Notes under the pieces: model-generated
Told to the model about the DNA's origin: nothing
Database searches by the model: none
Seen by the model: only the letters and a program-made list of their open reading frames with translations
Shown: positions 26,968-37,271 of the stretch, in pieces
Position numbering within the stretch: the first letter of the stretch is position 1
Layout: each line of letters opens with the position of its first letter
Position numbers and translations under genes: made by a program
From: Rhizobium cauense
GTDB taxonomy: Bacteria; Pseudomonadota; Alphaproteobacteria; Rhizobiales; Rhizobiaceae
NCBI RefSeq assembly: GCF_019511525.1
Contig: NZ_JAEUAT010000020.1
Location: forward strand, 62,001 to 126,000
DNA: 64,000 nucleotides
Reading direction: 5' to 3'

Positions 26968-27669
26968 CTCCAGCTCCATTGTTGCTGATGGCCTGGCGCA
27001 TTTCGAGAAACGCCATTTGCGGACGTAGGGCTGCGCGACAAGAAGATCAGGTGTGCGTCTGAGCTGACTCATAAACAAACTAGCCTTGTCGCTCACAAGT
27101 GTGAGAGCAACGTCCCCTGGTTCCGAAGGCTTTGCTGTTCTGCGAGGTGTCTAGCGGATGCGCTTTATGATGCCTGACCGGGGTATCTGCATCCAATTCT
27201 GCCGCAATACCAGGATCAGCACCACCGGACGCTTTGGCAAAGACCTCTGGTGCACGCGCATGGTCCGGTCCGTCGCGAGGACTACCCGAAGTGAGCTAAC
27301 GTCGCCCGCCGGCGAGGTGGACATACGAGAAAAGGAAGGGGTGATTGCTGGCATCGTGGGCAAGGCCGGCGCCACGGTCAAGACCGGCGATTTCAAACCG
27401 GCTGCGTGCGCGGCGACACGATGGCCGCAGCGCCGCTATCCAGAATGCGGGCATAAAGTGATCGCAGAAGCCGCACAGAGCACTATGCAATACATCGTCG
27501 GCCAACGCGTCTGTAGCCGAGAAAAAAAGTCGATCCAACGTCTCGTTCATCGGTGAGAAGCCGACCCGGAGAGATCGTTCGCAATTTATTAAACATATAG
27601 TCAAATACAATTCTCACTCGATAGATGATTTCGTCGCCCAACGCGTTTGACTAACATCCGAAACGGAGT
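26968..27669. other. Intergenic region, pao promoter side
   Basis: 702 nt between divergent paoA and the response regulator gene. It must contain promoters for both by position. Short frames in it have no recognisable domains and I consider them non-coding. An AT-rich stretch around 27590-27605 is the best promoter candidate for the regulator, without clear boxes. Confidence 0.35.
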
Positions 27670-28125
27670 ATGCGAGCAGTGGCAAAGATACTTGTCGTGG
27701 AAGACGAACCCCTCATCCGCTTCACCTTGGCGGAATACCTTCTCGACGAAGGCTACACCGTTATCGAATGCGGGAACGTCCTTGAGGCTCTCGCGGCACT
27801 GGGCTTGAATGACGATATCGATGCGGTTGTAACTGATGTGGATATGCCAGGTGCACTTAATGGCGTGCAGCTGGCGCAACTTGTTCAGAAGACGAGACCG
27901 TTTGTCCCGGTTCTCGTTACATCTGGACGAGCCGTCGATTTGGCGGGGTTGGAGGGCAACGCGACCTTCCACCCCAAGCCCTACGATATGACCACGATCG
28001 CCGTTGAGATCCGGCGACGGCTCTCTTCGGAAAATCTGCCTTCTCGTGAAGTTGGCGCGCAGCGCGGGGTAATGCGCCAGGTAAGCGCGGGTCTAAGCAT
28101 TCACTCCTCCGCACGCCGGACATAG
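27670..28125 (+). CDS. Single-domain response regulator
   Basis: 151 aa. A receiver domain only (ILVVEDEPLIR, phospho-acceptor Asp in VTDVDMPG, Thr-to-Ser switch VLVTSG and Lys in HPKPYD), with a short C-terminal tail and no output domain. Such CheY-like proteins accept phosphate from HWE or HisKA_2 kinases of rhizobia. No kinase is adjacent. Start ATG 27670 follows CGGAG. Confidence 0.87.
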   Translation: MRAVAKILVVEDEPLIRFTLAEYLLDEGYTVIECGNVLEALAALGLNDDIDAVVTDVDMPGALNGVQLAQLVQKTRPFVPVLVTSGRAVDLAGLEGNATFHPKPYDMTTIAVEIRRRLSSENLPSREVGAQRGVMRQVSAGLSIHSSARRT

Positions 28126-28699
28126 CTGGCTTTCTTATCGCTTTGTCGGTGATCGCCCTGTCTTCCGGTTACGGGTAAATACTTGGCTAGCTCGCGCACA
28201 ATTGCCTATGTCGAATGCGAGTTTGCTGACCGCCAATCCGGGTCAAGTCGATCCTAATCCCCGCCTCCGTGGCCTCATTCGGCTCGGTTGCCTGGGAGGA
28301 TTCATCACTTTCTCTAGGGGGCGCCACAGGGTCCGCATCAGGCCTTTCTGAGCGGTACCAAAGAAAGTTGGTCCACCACGATCTTGGGCACGAAACATCG
28401 TTTTGTCCTTCGAAGCTGCCGGTGTTCCAACCGTAGATGGCGTCGTCGACCAGCGGCGGAAGAAGCTCCTTGTTCGTCGGGCGACCATACCAGTTAGTGA
28501 CGATCTCGGCGACGTTTGCAAACATGCCAGTTCATGCTCGCGAGTTCGCGGAGGCGTCGAACATGTCTGGCTGAAGGTGTGATGGGCATCGCGGAAACCT
28601 TCCTTGGCAGACTTAAAAGTATTGCCGGGCTCGTTCTCAGATCTTGGGCGAACATCTTGCAACCGAAAACGCGCTGATATGCCATCGGGCAATTCCGGC
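28126..28699. other. Low-coding region
   Basis: 574 nt with overlapping minus-strand frames but no frame with a recognised domain. One minus frame (28187-28525) contains GRPTNKELLPPLVDDAIYGW and looks coding-like, but I could not identify it. It may be a decayed gene. Confidence 0.3.
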
Positions 28700-28906
28700 T
28701 CACTTTTGTTCGGCCTTTCGCTGCGCCTGCCATCCGTCCTCCCAGGCGGTGTACCGCAGGGAATGAGCTGGAAGATTAGGGTTGGCATCAATTGGCTTGC
28801 CGTCACGATAAGCTTGTCGCCCTTCTTCGAAGGCGCGCTGCAATTCCTTTTTCACAAATATTCTCCGCAATCTCTCGCCGGCGACAACAGCTCCTAAGAC
28901 AGTCAT
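28700..28906 (-). CDS. Rmf/CrpP-like small protein
   Basis: 68 aa. The C-terminal half, EEGRQAYRDGKPIDANPN then AWEDGWQAQRK, matches the fold signature of ribosome modulation factor/CrpP-like proteins (EGxxAxxxGxxxxxNP...WxxGW). Rmf dimerises 70S ribosomes in stationary phase; CrpP-like relatives are of debated function. The start ATG 28906 lacks a strong ribosome-binding site; the longer upstream frame is probably not translated. Confidence 0.55.
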   Translation of the reverse strand: MTVLGAVVAGERLRRIFVKKELQRAFEEGRQAYRDGKPIDANPNLPAHSLRYTAWEDGWQAQRKAEQK

Positions 28907-29258
28907 TGCCCGTTTCGTACTTCTGCAACGTAAAGCTCGAATCCCAAGTCGGCTGCGCTGGCCTGCAAGACGCGTTTGTCGCTCCGCGGCAAGCGGTTCC
29001 AGGCGGAAAGCCTTTTGAACGGCACGCGACCTTGGGAGCAGCAAGCCGCTGCGCTCAACGAAAAGTTTGAATTTGTGCCTTTTGTCCGGCTGCGTCATTT
29101 GGCTCGCGAACGTCCTCACTTCCTTATCAGCACTGATAGACGTCGTCGGATCCCCGCCCTTTGCCTCGACATTCTGAGAGCTCGTGGCAGGGCGGCTGTA
29201 AGGAATGCAGCCGCGAACTCTATCCTTGGCCAAGCATGAAGACACTATCCGGCTTTTT

Positions 29259-29852
29259 TTACGATTTGCGCCCGACTGATATTTCGTTTCTGACCTCATC
29301 GTCGGGATCGAGAAATTCTGGCTCAATCGTAGCTCCCACGGCATCGAAGTAACGGCTCATGAAGTTGCGATACGAAGCCGCAAGCGCAATATCGGCTATG
29401 TTGATGTCCGTGAAGCCAACATCGCGCAGGCGTTGGATATTTTTATCTGTGATCTCTGAGGCATTGCGACTGATCTGCTCAGCATATGCCAGCATCTCGA
29501 CCTGCTGGGTGCTCAGTCCAGCTTTTCGGAAGTCTCGGTATACAGCCAGAGCCTGATCACGGCCGATCATGCTGGAAACGCTGTGGAAATAAACGTGTGA
29601 ACAGTAGCTCGACGGCACGAATTTGGCGGCTACCAATGTGATAAGCCTGAAATTCAGCAGCCCTAGTGAGAACCCGTCCCGAATTTGATGAAGTAAGCTC
29701 TCGATAGGCACGATGACATCGGCACGAGCGGACCAGCACTGCGTCGCCTGCATGACCCTCCCCATCGACGCGATCTCAGACGTATAAAGAGCGGCGATAT
29801 CGTCCTTCGCTTCATCAGGTTCTATTGTCTTGATATACAAATCCGCCTCCAA
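29259..29852 (-). CDS. AhpD/peroxidase-related (carboxymuconolactone decarboxylase-like) protein
   Basis: 197 aa, peroxidase-related family of about 180-200 aa. The central motif reads SSYCSHVYFH, where family members usually have C-x-x-C-x-x-H. The first cysteine is replaced by Ser, so only one redox Cys remains; His is kept. The disulfide chemistry of AhpD is therefore not expected. All-helical protein, no signal peptide. Stands alone, with no alkyl-hydroperoxide genes adjacent. Confidence 0.8.
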   Translation of the reverse strand: MEADLYIKTIEPDEAKDDIAALYTSEIASMGRVMQATQCWSARADVIVPIESLLHQIRDGFSLGLLNFRLITLVAAKFVPSSYCSHVYFHSVSSMIGRDQALAVYRDFRKAGLSTQQVEMLAYAEQISRNASEITDKNIQRLRDVGFTDINIADIALAASYRNFMSRYFDAVGATIEPEFLDPDDEVRNEISVGRKS

Positions 29853-30278
29853 GGGTAAATCTCGTCAAGGCTAGCACATTCTAGATTTTCGTCACGAGGT
29901 GATCGACAGCGGTAGTCACGGCCGAAACCTTTTGGCGCAACCCGTCGGTCTCGAGCTGTGGTTTGCTTGATGACGAGCTGCGTGTCTAGATGGGTCGAAT
30001 ATCTACTGGCGAGTTGAGATCGGAATGCGAAGGTCCAGACGCCGTTCGACCCGGTGAATTATCTTCGCTTGTGGCAACCGGCGGCTGCATGGCCACTCAC
30101 GCCTTTGCCGAAAGACGGCGACTCTCACGACCGTGATCGTGCTTCGGTGATGGCTGACAACAATTTGTAGTAGGTCAGCCGGCACTTCCAGAAGTCGAGG
30201 TGCGTTGCGCTTCAATTCTCATCAATCGTCCTTGACGAGGGCTCGTGCGTCTGCAGGGATGCAGAAATTCCAGCATTC
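29853..30278. other. Gap without recognisable gene
   Basis: 426 nt between two minus-strand genes. The only frame of note (30003-30215, minus, 70 aa) lacks domains and a good start. I see nothing functional. Confidence 0.35.
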
Positions 30279-31427
30279 TCAGGACGTCGCCTGCATTATC
30301 TTTACCCGGTTTCGACCGGCGTTCTTCGCATTGTAGAGCGCCATATCAGCTTTTCTGTACGCCTCTGTCAATTCGCCGGCCGAAGCAAACGTTGCGACGC
30401 CGAAACTCGCGGTGACGTTAACTGTATCAGGTAAATTCGCCAGCCTCATTGTGGCAGATCGTAGGGTCTGGGCGAACTGGACCGCAGCATCCAGTCCCGT
30501 GTTAGGAAGAAGAACAGCGAACTCTTCTCCGCCGATGCGACCGGCTGCAGCGCCCGTTGGTGAACGACCGCGCAGTTGCTGCCCAAACTCCCGGATCACC
30601 AGGTCCCCAATATGGTGACCATAAGTGTCGTTGATCGCCTTGAAGTGATCGAGATCACAAAAGATGATTGCATGAGGGCCATCGGGCCAGCTGGCGAGTA
30701 TGGATTGAACCATGCGGTCAAAGCCGCGCCTGTTGGCAAGGCTGGAAAGCGCATCCGTCTCTGAAACGTTGCGCTGATCTGCCATCATTTCGAGGGTAAG
30801 GGTTGCTAGGAGCGTTAGGCCTACTGCAACCACGAGAACCGCCGTTAGGCTTTGTGAGATAATTGCATAGTTTGTGTGGACGTAATCGCGCGCTGTCGCG
30901 CCGGAGCCTGCGAATACCGCCAATACTGCCTTCGCATAGAAATGCATCCCGGTCAAAAACAACAGTGCACCCAGGAACCGCACGATCCAGGAGCGTTTGC
31001 GTAAGGAAAGCACCGCTGCAGCGGTCGTCAGGATCACGATGGCGAAAGGGGTTTGGTACAAGAACGTGTGGATGAAAGTTCCGCGGGGAAGATCGTATAT
31101 AAAATAAGAGAGAACGAGACTCGCGCCTACAAATGTGACGGGAATCCAGGGGCTGATCCGCTTCTCGTGAAGTTTTCCGATTCCCACACCAAGCATCACC
31201 ATGCCAATCAAGACGGTAGCGAACGCGCCGAGGGCCCAGGGCTTCGGCACAGAGGTGTAAGCTACGAGTAGTTCGCAAATTGCTGAAAGCGAGGCCACGC
31301 CGAAACCGCCCCCGATCCAGAGCGCTGCCTTGCGAGAGCGGCTGCGGGTCGCGACAACAACAAACACCGCGCTAAAAGACGCGGCGACGATGAAGTTCAC
31401 CCCCAGAAAAAATGATGCGCCATTCAT
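30279..31427 (-). CDS. Membrane-anchored GGDEF diguanylate cyclase
   Basis: 382 aa. About six transmembrane helices in residues 1-215, then a GGDEF domain with GGEEF active-site motif, TDALSSLANRR entry and DLDHFKAIND metal site. It makes c-di-GMP from GTP at the membrane. The RxxD allosteric inhibitory site, usually five residues before GGEEF, is absent, so product feedback is not expected. No EAL domain. No operon partner. Confidence 0.88.
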   Translation of the reverse strand: MNGASFFLGVNFIVAASFSAVFVVVATRSRSRKAALWIGGGFGVASLSAICELLVAYTSVPKPWALGAFATVLIGMVMLGVGIGKLHEKRISPWIPVTFVGASLVLSYFIYDLPRGTFIHTFLYQTPFAIVILTTAAAVLSLRKRSWIVRFLGALLFLTGMHFYAKAVLAVFAGSGATARDYVHTNYAIISQSLTAVLVVAVGLTLLATLTLEMMADQRNVSETDALSSLANRRGFDRMVQSILASWPDGPHAIIFCDLDHFKAINDTYGHHIGDLVIREFGQQLRGRSPTGAAAGRIGGEEFAVLLPNTGLDAAVQFAQTLRSATMRLANLPDTVNVTASFGVATFASAGELTEAYRKADMALYNAKNAGRNRVKIMQATS

Positions 31428-31772
31428 TGAACCGTCACTTTACCCCGATGTATATGGACATGAGCTCATCTAACCCGAAAAGGTAAAGGGTTCATCGGGA
31501 CGCCGGGTTCGATCTTTACTTCCAGCAGCAATGATTTGCTTCGGCGCATATTCCACCTTTGAGAATTCTCGACCAGCCCCAGCCTGATGATGAGAAGTCC
31601 CATCGCCTGGAGCAGCAGGTAAGGTCTTCCGGCTTCAAGGTTTGTGATCACCTGCAACCCCGAGGCGAATTGGTTTAGATGCCGGTTTCACAGAAACAGC
31701 CGACCTTAAGCGGTGCGCAGCCGTTACAACATTGATTGCAGTCTAACGCTTGAGAAGCGGATCGTCGAAGCA
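31428..31772. other. Gap with possible gene remnant
   Basis: 345 nt. A minus-strand frame (31466-31678, no ATG start) reads HLNQFASGLQVITNLEAGRP and then a basic tail; it looks coding-like yet lacks a normal start, so may be a remnant. Function unknown. Confidence 0.25.
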
Positions 31773-33980
31773 TTAGGCTCTCTCGTGAACGTATATCGTT
31801 GTCGATAGGGGAGGGAGGTCAAGGCGAAGGGACTGTTTACGACTGTGCGCTTCTATTTCCTCGCTGCAACAGTCGCCAGCGCATGCACCCGTGCCGCCGT
31901 AGACACAAGCGTCAGTGTTTAAAACCTGCTGCCAAATCCCTCCGAAAGGAACGCCCACTCGGTAGTTGGTTCTCGAGACCGGCGTGAAATTAGATATGAC
32001 CAGAGCTACTGAACTGCGGTTCCTGTCATAACGTAACATTGCAAGCACAGAGTTTTCGGAATCATCAGCGACCGCCCATTCGAACCCGTCGGGTTCATCG
32101 TCGCCGTATTGCAAGCAGGGAAAGTGGCGGTAGATGCGATTGAGATCCCGCACCAAACGCTGCAAGCCCGCATGAACGGGATCGTCAAGAATATCCCATT
32201 CTACGGACCCATCATGATCCCATTCGGTTGTCTGGCCGATTTCGCATCCCATGAAGAGCAGCTTCTTGCCGGGATGGCCCCACATAAACCCAAACAGTGC
32301 ACGAAGATTGGCCATCTTCAGCCAATCATCGCCTGGCATCTTTCCAACCAATGATCCCTTTCCATGAACAACCTCGTCATGGGAAAACGGTAGAATGAAG
32401 CGCTCGCTATAGGCATAGATCATCCCGAACGTCATCGAGCCGTGGTGATATTTGCGGTGGACAGGGTCATCGGACATGTATTGAAGCGTGTCGTGCATCC
32501 ATCCCATGTTCCATTTCAGATCAAAGCCAAGCCCGCCATCTCGAGGCGATTTGGTGATATTGGGAAAGGCGGTCGATTCTTCGGCAATCATCAGTGCGTT
32601 CGGATAGCGGTCGTGAACGATGCTGTTGAGGTGTTTGAAGAATTCAATTGCCTCAAGATTTTCACGCCCGCCATACTGGTTCGGAATCCACTCACCCTCT
32701 GCGCGGCTATAGTCACGGTAGAGCATTGACGCCACGGCATCAACGCGCAACCCATCAATATGGTAGTGCTCGAGCCACTCCAGCGCGCTGGCGATCAGGA
32801 AGCCTTTCACCTCGTTGCGACCGAGATTGTAGATCAGCGTGTTCCAATCCTGATGAAACCCCTCGCGCGGATCTTCGTGCTCATAGAGTGCAGTGCCATC
32901 GATACGCGCCAGGCCCCAGACGTCGGACGGAAAATGCGCCGGGACCCAGTCCAGAATGACGCCGATCCCCGCGCCATGGCAACGGTCGACAAAGTAAGCG
33001 AAATCTTCAGGCGTACCGTAGCGGCCGGTTGGCGCAAACAGTCCCAACGGCTGATAGCCCCATGATCCACCAAAGGGATGCTCCATGATCGGCAGCAACT
33101 CGATGTGTGTGAACCCCATGTCACGGACATATGGGATTATTCGCTGAGACAGCTCGACCCAGTCGAGAGGCCGTGCCCCTTCGCTCATGTCACGCAGCCA
33201 CGATCCTGCGTGCACCTCGTAAATGCTGACTGCTGTTGCGGACTGACCGGTACGCCGAGCATCCATCCAGGCAGCGTCGGTCCAAGTGAAGGGCTTGGCC
33301 GAAGCAACCACTGATGCAGTCGATGGCGCCGGCTCTGCCGCCCGGGCCACCGGGTCGGCTTTTTGAGGTAGAACGTTGCCTTTTTGATCGATGATCTCGA
33401 ACTTGTAGCGTTCGCCTACCGTCAAGTGCGGAATGAATATTTCCCAGACACCGGCCTGCGGGCGAAGTCTCATGGGATGGCGCCGCCCATCCCAACTATT
33501 GAAGTCGCCCACGACCGACACCCGCCTCGCGTTCGGCGCCCACACTGCAAAGCGTACACCGGCGACGTCGTCAATCGTCATCGGGTTGGCGCCAAGCGCA
33601 CGCGACAGATGATAGTGCGTGCCCTCCGAGATTAGATGAAGATCCAGGTCGCTAAGCAGCGGACCAAACCTGTATGGATCATCCGTGACATCGATGGCAT
33701 CGGGCCAATGTACCCGTATGCTATAGGAGGCCGGTTCCGGTATCTGAGCCACGAAGAGGCCAGCCGCATGGACGAGATCGGCAGAAGCGAGAAGCCCTCC
33801 GCTGTCCCGCGCGATGATGTCGACGCCCAACGCCCCCGGCAGAAAGAGCCGAATGTAGTGACGGCCATTCGTGCCATGTGGTCCAAGGATGGAGAAGGGG
33901 TCACCATGGCGTCCCTCGGTGAGGGCTCCAATCGCATCGGCCTCCACACCGAAGAAAATGTCGGCAAAATCTATGGTCAT
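31773..33980 (-). CDS. glgB: 1,4-alpha-glucan branching enzyme GlgB
   Basis: 735 aa from ATG 33980, which overlaps the treS stop (ATGA). N-terminal CBM48 domains (about residues 10-210), then a GH13 barrel with DGLRVDAVAS (nucleophile Asp), AEEST (acid/base Glu) and FSHDE, and the all-beta C-domain. It introduces alpha-1,6 branches into alpha-glucan. It is the last gene of a glgE-treS/mak-glgB operon, which suggests it branches glucan made by GlgE from maltose-1-phosphate. Assignment is certain. Confidence 0.95.
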   Translation of the reverse strand: MTIDFADIFFGVEADAIGALTEGRHGDPFSILGPHGTNGRHYIRLFLPGALGVDIIARDSGGLLASADLVHAAGLFVAQIPEPASYSIRVHWPDAIDVTDDPYRFGPLLSDLDLHLISEGTHYHLSRALGANPMTIDDVAGVRFAVWAPNARRVSVVGDFNSWDGRRHPMRLRPQAGVWEIFIPHLTVGERYKFEIIDQKGNVLPQKADPVARAAEPAPSTASVVASAKPFTWTDAAWMDARRTGQSATAVSIYEVHAGSWLRDMSEGARPLDWVELSQRIIPYVRDMGFTHIELLPIMEHPFGGSWGYQPLGLFAPTGRYGTPEDFAYFVDRCHGAGIGVILDWVPAHFPSDVWGLARIDGTALYEHEDPREGFHQDWNTLIYNLGRNEVKGFLIASALEWLEHYHIDGLRVDAVASMLYRDYSRAEGEWIPNQYGGRENLEAIEFFKHLNSIVHDRYPNALMIAEESTAFPNITKSPRDGGLGFDLKWNMGWMHDTLQYMSDDPVHRKYHHGSMTFGMIYAYSERFILPFSHDEVVHGKGSLVGKMPGDDWLKMANLRALFGFMWGHPGKKLLFMGCEIGQTTEWDHDGSVEWDILDDPVHAGLQRLVRDLNRIYRHFPCLQYGDDEPDGFEWAVADDSENSVLAMLRYDRNRSSVALVISNFTPVSRTNYRVGVPFGGIWQQVLNTDACVYGGTGACAGDCCSEEIEAHSRKQSLRLDLPPLSTTIYVHERA

Positions 33981-36900
33981 GAGCGGCTCTCCGAGAGGCG
34001 AGCCAGAATTCTGGTGAAACCGTTCAATGGTATTGGCAGCCATTTCGGCCGGTTGCGAGCCTCGTAGGCGATCTCGTAGGCGGCTTTTTCCAGAAGGAAC
34101 ACGTCGAGAACGCGTCCGATCTCCTCCTGAGAGCTTGGAAGATCTGGAGCCGCTGAGAGCGCTCGTGCATAGGAGTGCAGGAAGGCCTTTTCGGCGCTGG
34201 AGCCAAACTTCGCAATGACCTCCCGTCGACGCGTGTCGTGATGGTCGGATATCGCATCATTTTCAAGCATCGCGGTCGCCGACAGGTAGTCGAGGGAGCG
34301 CAAAAGCCCCGCTGCGTCGCGAAGCGGACTGGTCTTGGCCCTACGCTCAGAAAGATTGCGCGCGGGCTCTCCTTCGAAATCGATGATTACTGCATCGCCT
34401 TCAGTGACGAGGATTTGACCGAGGTGGAAGTCACCGTGGGCACGGGTCAGCAATGTTTCCCTCGCTGCATCCGCGAGAGCGCTGGCTAGTTCTATGATAG
34501 CGTCCTGTTTCTCAAGAAGCGAACTGACCTGCACCTCCATCGTCCGATCGACGTCTTCGCCGAGATCGGCGAGCTTGGAGAAAGCATATGCAACTTCCCC
34601 CGTGACCGACTTACGGATCGTCTCGACATCGACGTCATTTGCTCGACGCGGGGAAAAGGCCTCTTCTGTCGTTGGCTGTGACAAGAGCACATGCAGCTCG
34701 CCCAGTCGTTCTCCAACCATAGCCACAAAGTTCAAAAGCGGGCGAAGCTGCTCATCGGCTGACTCCACAGCGGCCTCGGTGATGACGATCTCGTCGGCTA
34801 CCCGTCTCAGATTAGAAAGCATCCAATTCCACGCGTCGCCCTGGTTGCGAATGGCGCCCTGCACGATGACCAGTGTCGAGCGCCGGCCTTCGCCGTCGGT
34901 GCGCACGACCTCGCCAAGCAGCGGCGCGGTATGTTCGTATCCGTGCTTGGTCAGATAGCGCGTCATCTCCACTTCAGGATGCGTGCCGATGAAAACATGA
35001 CGGATCAGCTTGATCATTGCCAGTGATCCGACAATGAGCGAGCTATTGGATTGCTCGGCTGAGAGCCAGTGGATCGGCATGTCGTCGGACAGCGCCAGGC
35101 AGTCGAGCTGGTCGGTTCCCATAAACTCAATCTGTCCCGTACGCCCGCTGACAATCGATCTGTCGCATAGTCCCCGCAGGATGCCGCGTGCCATCGCCTC
35201 GACCGCAAATCCATCCGTGAGGAAACCGACCCGACGACCCTGTCTGATGCGCGCAAGCGACAGCTGCTGGCCGAGCACGTTGGCCGGTGTATCGTCCCAT
35301 TCAACGGCAAGCGGCAGCTGATAGGTTTCAATGTGATCTGGAAGCACCGCCTCAAGCTCCCCTAGAACAACACCGTCGGCAAAGGGTATGGGGGTTGCCG
35401 ACACGAGACGTGCTTCAATAAGGGCCTGATCCTTGGCCCCGAACCAGCGTCGCTTGGAAAGGTAGGACGGTAAGATATCGCGACTAAAGGTTGCTGAATG
35501 TTCAGGCTGCTCCACAAGCTCCGCAAGGTTTCGCCGGAACACCAATGTCACGAAATCCGCCAGTTGCTCCGGCGGTGCGGTGCGCCAGGCCGGGCCGTCT
35601 GCCTCACTGTTGAGCTGGAACCAGAAGAAGCCGTAGGGTGCCAGGGTTAGCAGGTAAGTGAGCTGCCCGATCGGAGGGAAAGGTGACATGCCCGTGAGTT
35701 CGATCGGGACGCGGCCTTCATAGGCCGACAGATCGAGTTCAACAGCCTGTGGCAGGCGCGACAGGTTTGCCACGCAAAGGATGACCTCATCGCCATGCTC
35801 ACGAAGGTAAGCGAGGATCTTGCGGTTGCTTGGTCTCAGAAATCGTAAGGTGCCACGTCCGAAGGCGGCGTGCCGGCCGCGTAACGCCAGCATGCGCCGC
35901 ATCCAGTTCAGCAGCGAGTGGGCGTCTCCAACCTGAGCCTCGACGTTGAGCGCCTCAAAACCGTAAAGGGCATCGGCCACCGGCGGCAGGACAAGGCGTG
36001 CCGGGTCTGCACGCGAAAACCCGCCATTGCGGTCCGGTGACCACTGCATCGGCGTGCGTACTCCGTCCCTGTCGCCGAGATAGATATTATCACCCATGCC
36101 GATCTCGTCGCCGTAATAGACGACTGGTGTGCCGGGCATCGACAGAAGCAGTCCGTTCATCAGCTCAATCCGTCGCCGGTCGCGTTCCATGAGCGGGGCC
36201 AGGCGGCGGCGAATACCGAGATTGATCCGCGCACGTTTGTCTGAGGCATAAGTTTCCCAGAGGTAGTCGCGCTCGGCATCGGTCACCATTTCTAGAGTGA
36301 GCTCATCATGGTTCCTGAGGAAAATCGCCCACTGGCATGTCTCTGGAATGTCAGGGGTCTGGCGCATGATGTCGGTGATTGGAAAGCGATCTTCCTTGGC
36401 GATGGCCATGTACATGCGCGGCATCAACGGAAAATGGAACGCCATGTGACACTCGTCGCCGTCGCCAAAATATTCCCGCGTGTCCTCGGGCCACTGATTT
36501 GCCTCGGCAAGGAGCATTACGCCTGGGTGGGTAGCGTCGAGGGCTGCCCGGATTTGCTTGAGGATCACGTGGGTCTCCGGCAGGTTTTCGTTGTTGGTGC
36601 CTTCGCGCTCGACAAGGTAAGGAATCGCGTCAAGTCGGAAGCCGTCAATTCCGGTTTCCAACCAAAATCGCATGATATCGACGAGCTCCTCCATCACTCT
36701 CGGGTTGTCAAAATTGAGGTCGGGCTGATGTGAATAGAATCGGTGCCAGTAGTAGGCGCCGGCGATCGGATCAAAGGTCCAGTTTGACTTTTCCGTGTCG
36801 AGGAAAATGATGCGGGTTTCAGGAAATCTCTGATCATTGTCGGACCAGACATAGAAATCGCGTTCAGAGCTTCCAACCGGGGCCTGCCGGGCACGTTGGA

Positions 36901-37270
36901 ACCAGGGATGCTGGTCGGAGGTGTGATTGATGACAAGTTCGATGATGACTTTGAGGTTGCGCTCGTGCGCGGCAGCTACAAACCTGACAAAGTCATCGAG
37001 CGTGCCGTAGTCAGGGCTGACGTTGCGGTAGTCAGCAATATCGTATCCATCGTCGCGGCGCGGCGAGGGAAAGAACGGCAAAAGCCATATGGCATTGACA
37101 CCAAGCGCCGCAATATGGTCGAGCTTCTGGTACAGGCCATCGAAATCGCCGATGCCGTCGCCATTGGCGTCGTAGAAGGATTTTATATGCAATTGATAAA
37201 TGATTGCATCCTTGTACCAGAGCGGATCGTGGGCCATTGTCACCTTGTCTTCCATCAAGACGTTGTCCAT
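33977..37270 (-). CDS. treS: Trehalose synthase/maltokinase fusion TreS-Mak
   Basis: 1097 aa from ATG 37270, one base after the glgE stop, with AGGAG about 11 nt upstream; MED at 37255 and MAHDPLWYKDA at 37237 are internal alternatives. Residues about 15-560 are GH13 trehalose synthase (GDGIGDFDGL; GFRLDAIPYL; AEANQWPED; LRNHDELTLE). Residues about 600-1097 are maltokinase with HGDFHLGQ and DFEGEP catalytic motifs. It interconverts trehalose and maltose and phosphorylates maltose to maltose-1-phosphate for GlgE. This fusion is a known arrangement. Confidence 0.94.
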   Translation of the reverse strand: MDNVLMEDKVTMAHDPLWYKDAIIYQLHIKSFYDANGDGIGDFDGLYQKLDHIAALGVNAIWLLPFFPSPRRDDGYDIADYRNVSPDYGTLDDFVRFVAAAHERNLKVIIELVINHTSDQHPWFQRARQAPVGSSERDFYVWSDNDQRFPETRIIFLDTEKSNWTFDPIAGAYYWHRFYSHQPDLNFDNPRVMEELVDIMRFWLETGIDGFRLDAIPYLVEREGTNNENLPETHVILKQIRAALDATHPGVMLLAEANQWPEDTREYFGDGDECHMAFHFPLMPRMYMAIAKEDRFPITDIMRQTPDIPETCQWAIFLRNHDELTLEMVTDAERDYLWETYASDKRARINLGIRRRLAPLMERDRRRIELMNGLLLSMPGTPVVYYGDEIGMGDNIYLGDRDGVRTPMQWSPDRNGGFSRADPARLVLPPVADALYGFEALNVEAQVGDAHSLLNWMRRMLALRGRHAAFGRGTLRFLRPSNRKILAYLREHGDEVILCVANLSRLPQAVELDLSAYEGRVPIELTGMSPFPPIGQLTYLLTLAPYGFFWFQLNSEADGPAWRTAPPEQLADFVTLVFRRNLAELVEQPEHSATFSRDILPSYLSKRRWFGAKDQALIEARLVSATPIPFADGVVLGELEAVLPDHIETYQLPLAVEWDDTPANVLGQQLSLARIRQGRRVGFLTDGFAVEAMARGILRGLCDRSIVSGRTGQIEFMGTDQLDCLALSDDMPIHWLSAEQSNSSLIVGSLAMIKLIRHVFIGTHPEVEMTRYLTKHGYEHTAPLLGEVVRTDGEGRRSTLVIVQGAIRNQGDAWNWMLSNLRRVADEIVITEAAVESADEQLRPLLNFVAMVGERLGELHVLLSQPTTEEAFSPRRANDVDVETIRKSVTGEVAYAFSKLADLGEDVDRTMEVQVSSLLEKQDAIIELASALADAARETLLTRAHGDFHLGQILVTEGDAVIIDFEGEPARNLSERRAKTSPLRDAAGLLRSLDYLSATAMLENDAISDHHDTRRREVIAKFGSSAEKAFLHSYARALSAAPDLPSSQEEIGRVLDVFLLEKAAYEIAYEARNRPKWLPIPLNGFTRILARLSESRS

Positions 37271-37271
37271 C

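Noticed and set aside
27158..27556. 132-aa plus frame upstream of the response regulator
   Set aside because: No domain or ribosome-binding site; composition typical of chance frames.
30003..30215. 70-aa minus frame
   Set aside because: Basic, no domain, poor start; treated as chance.
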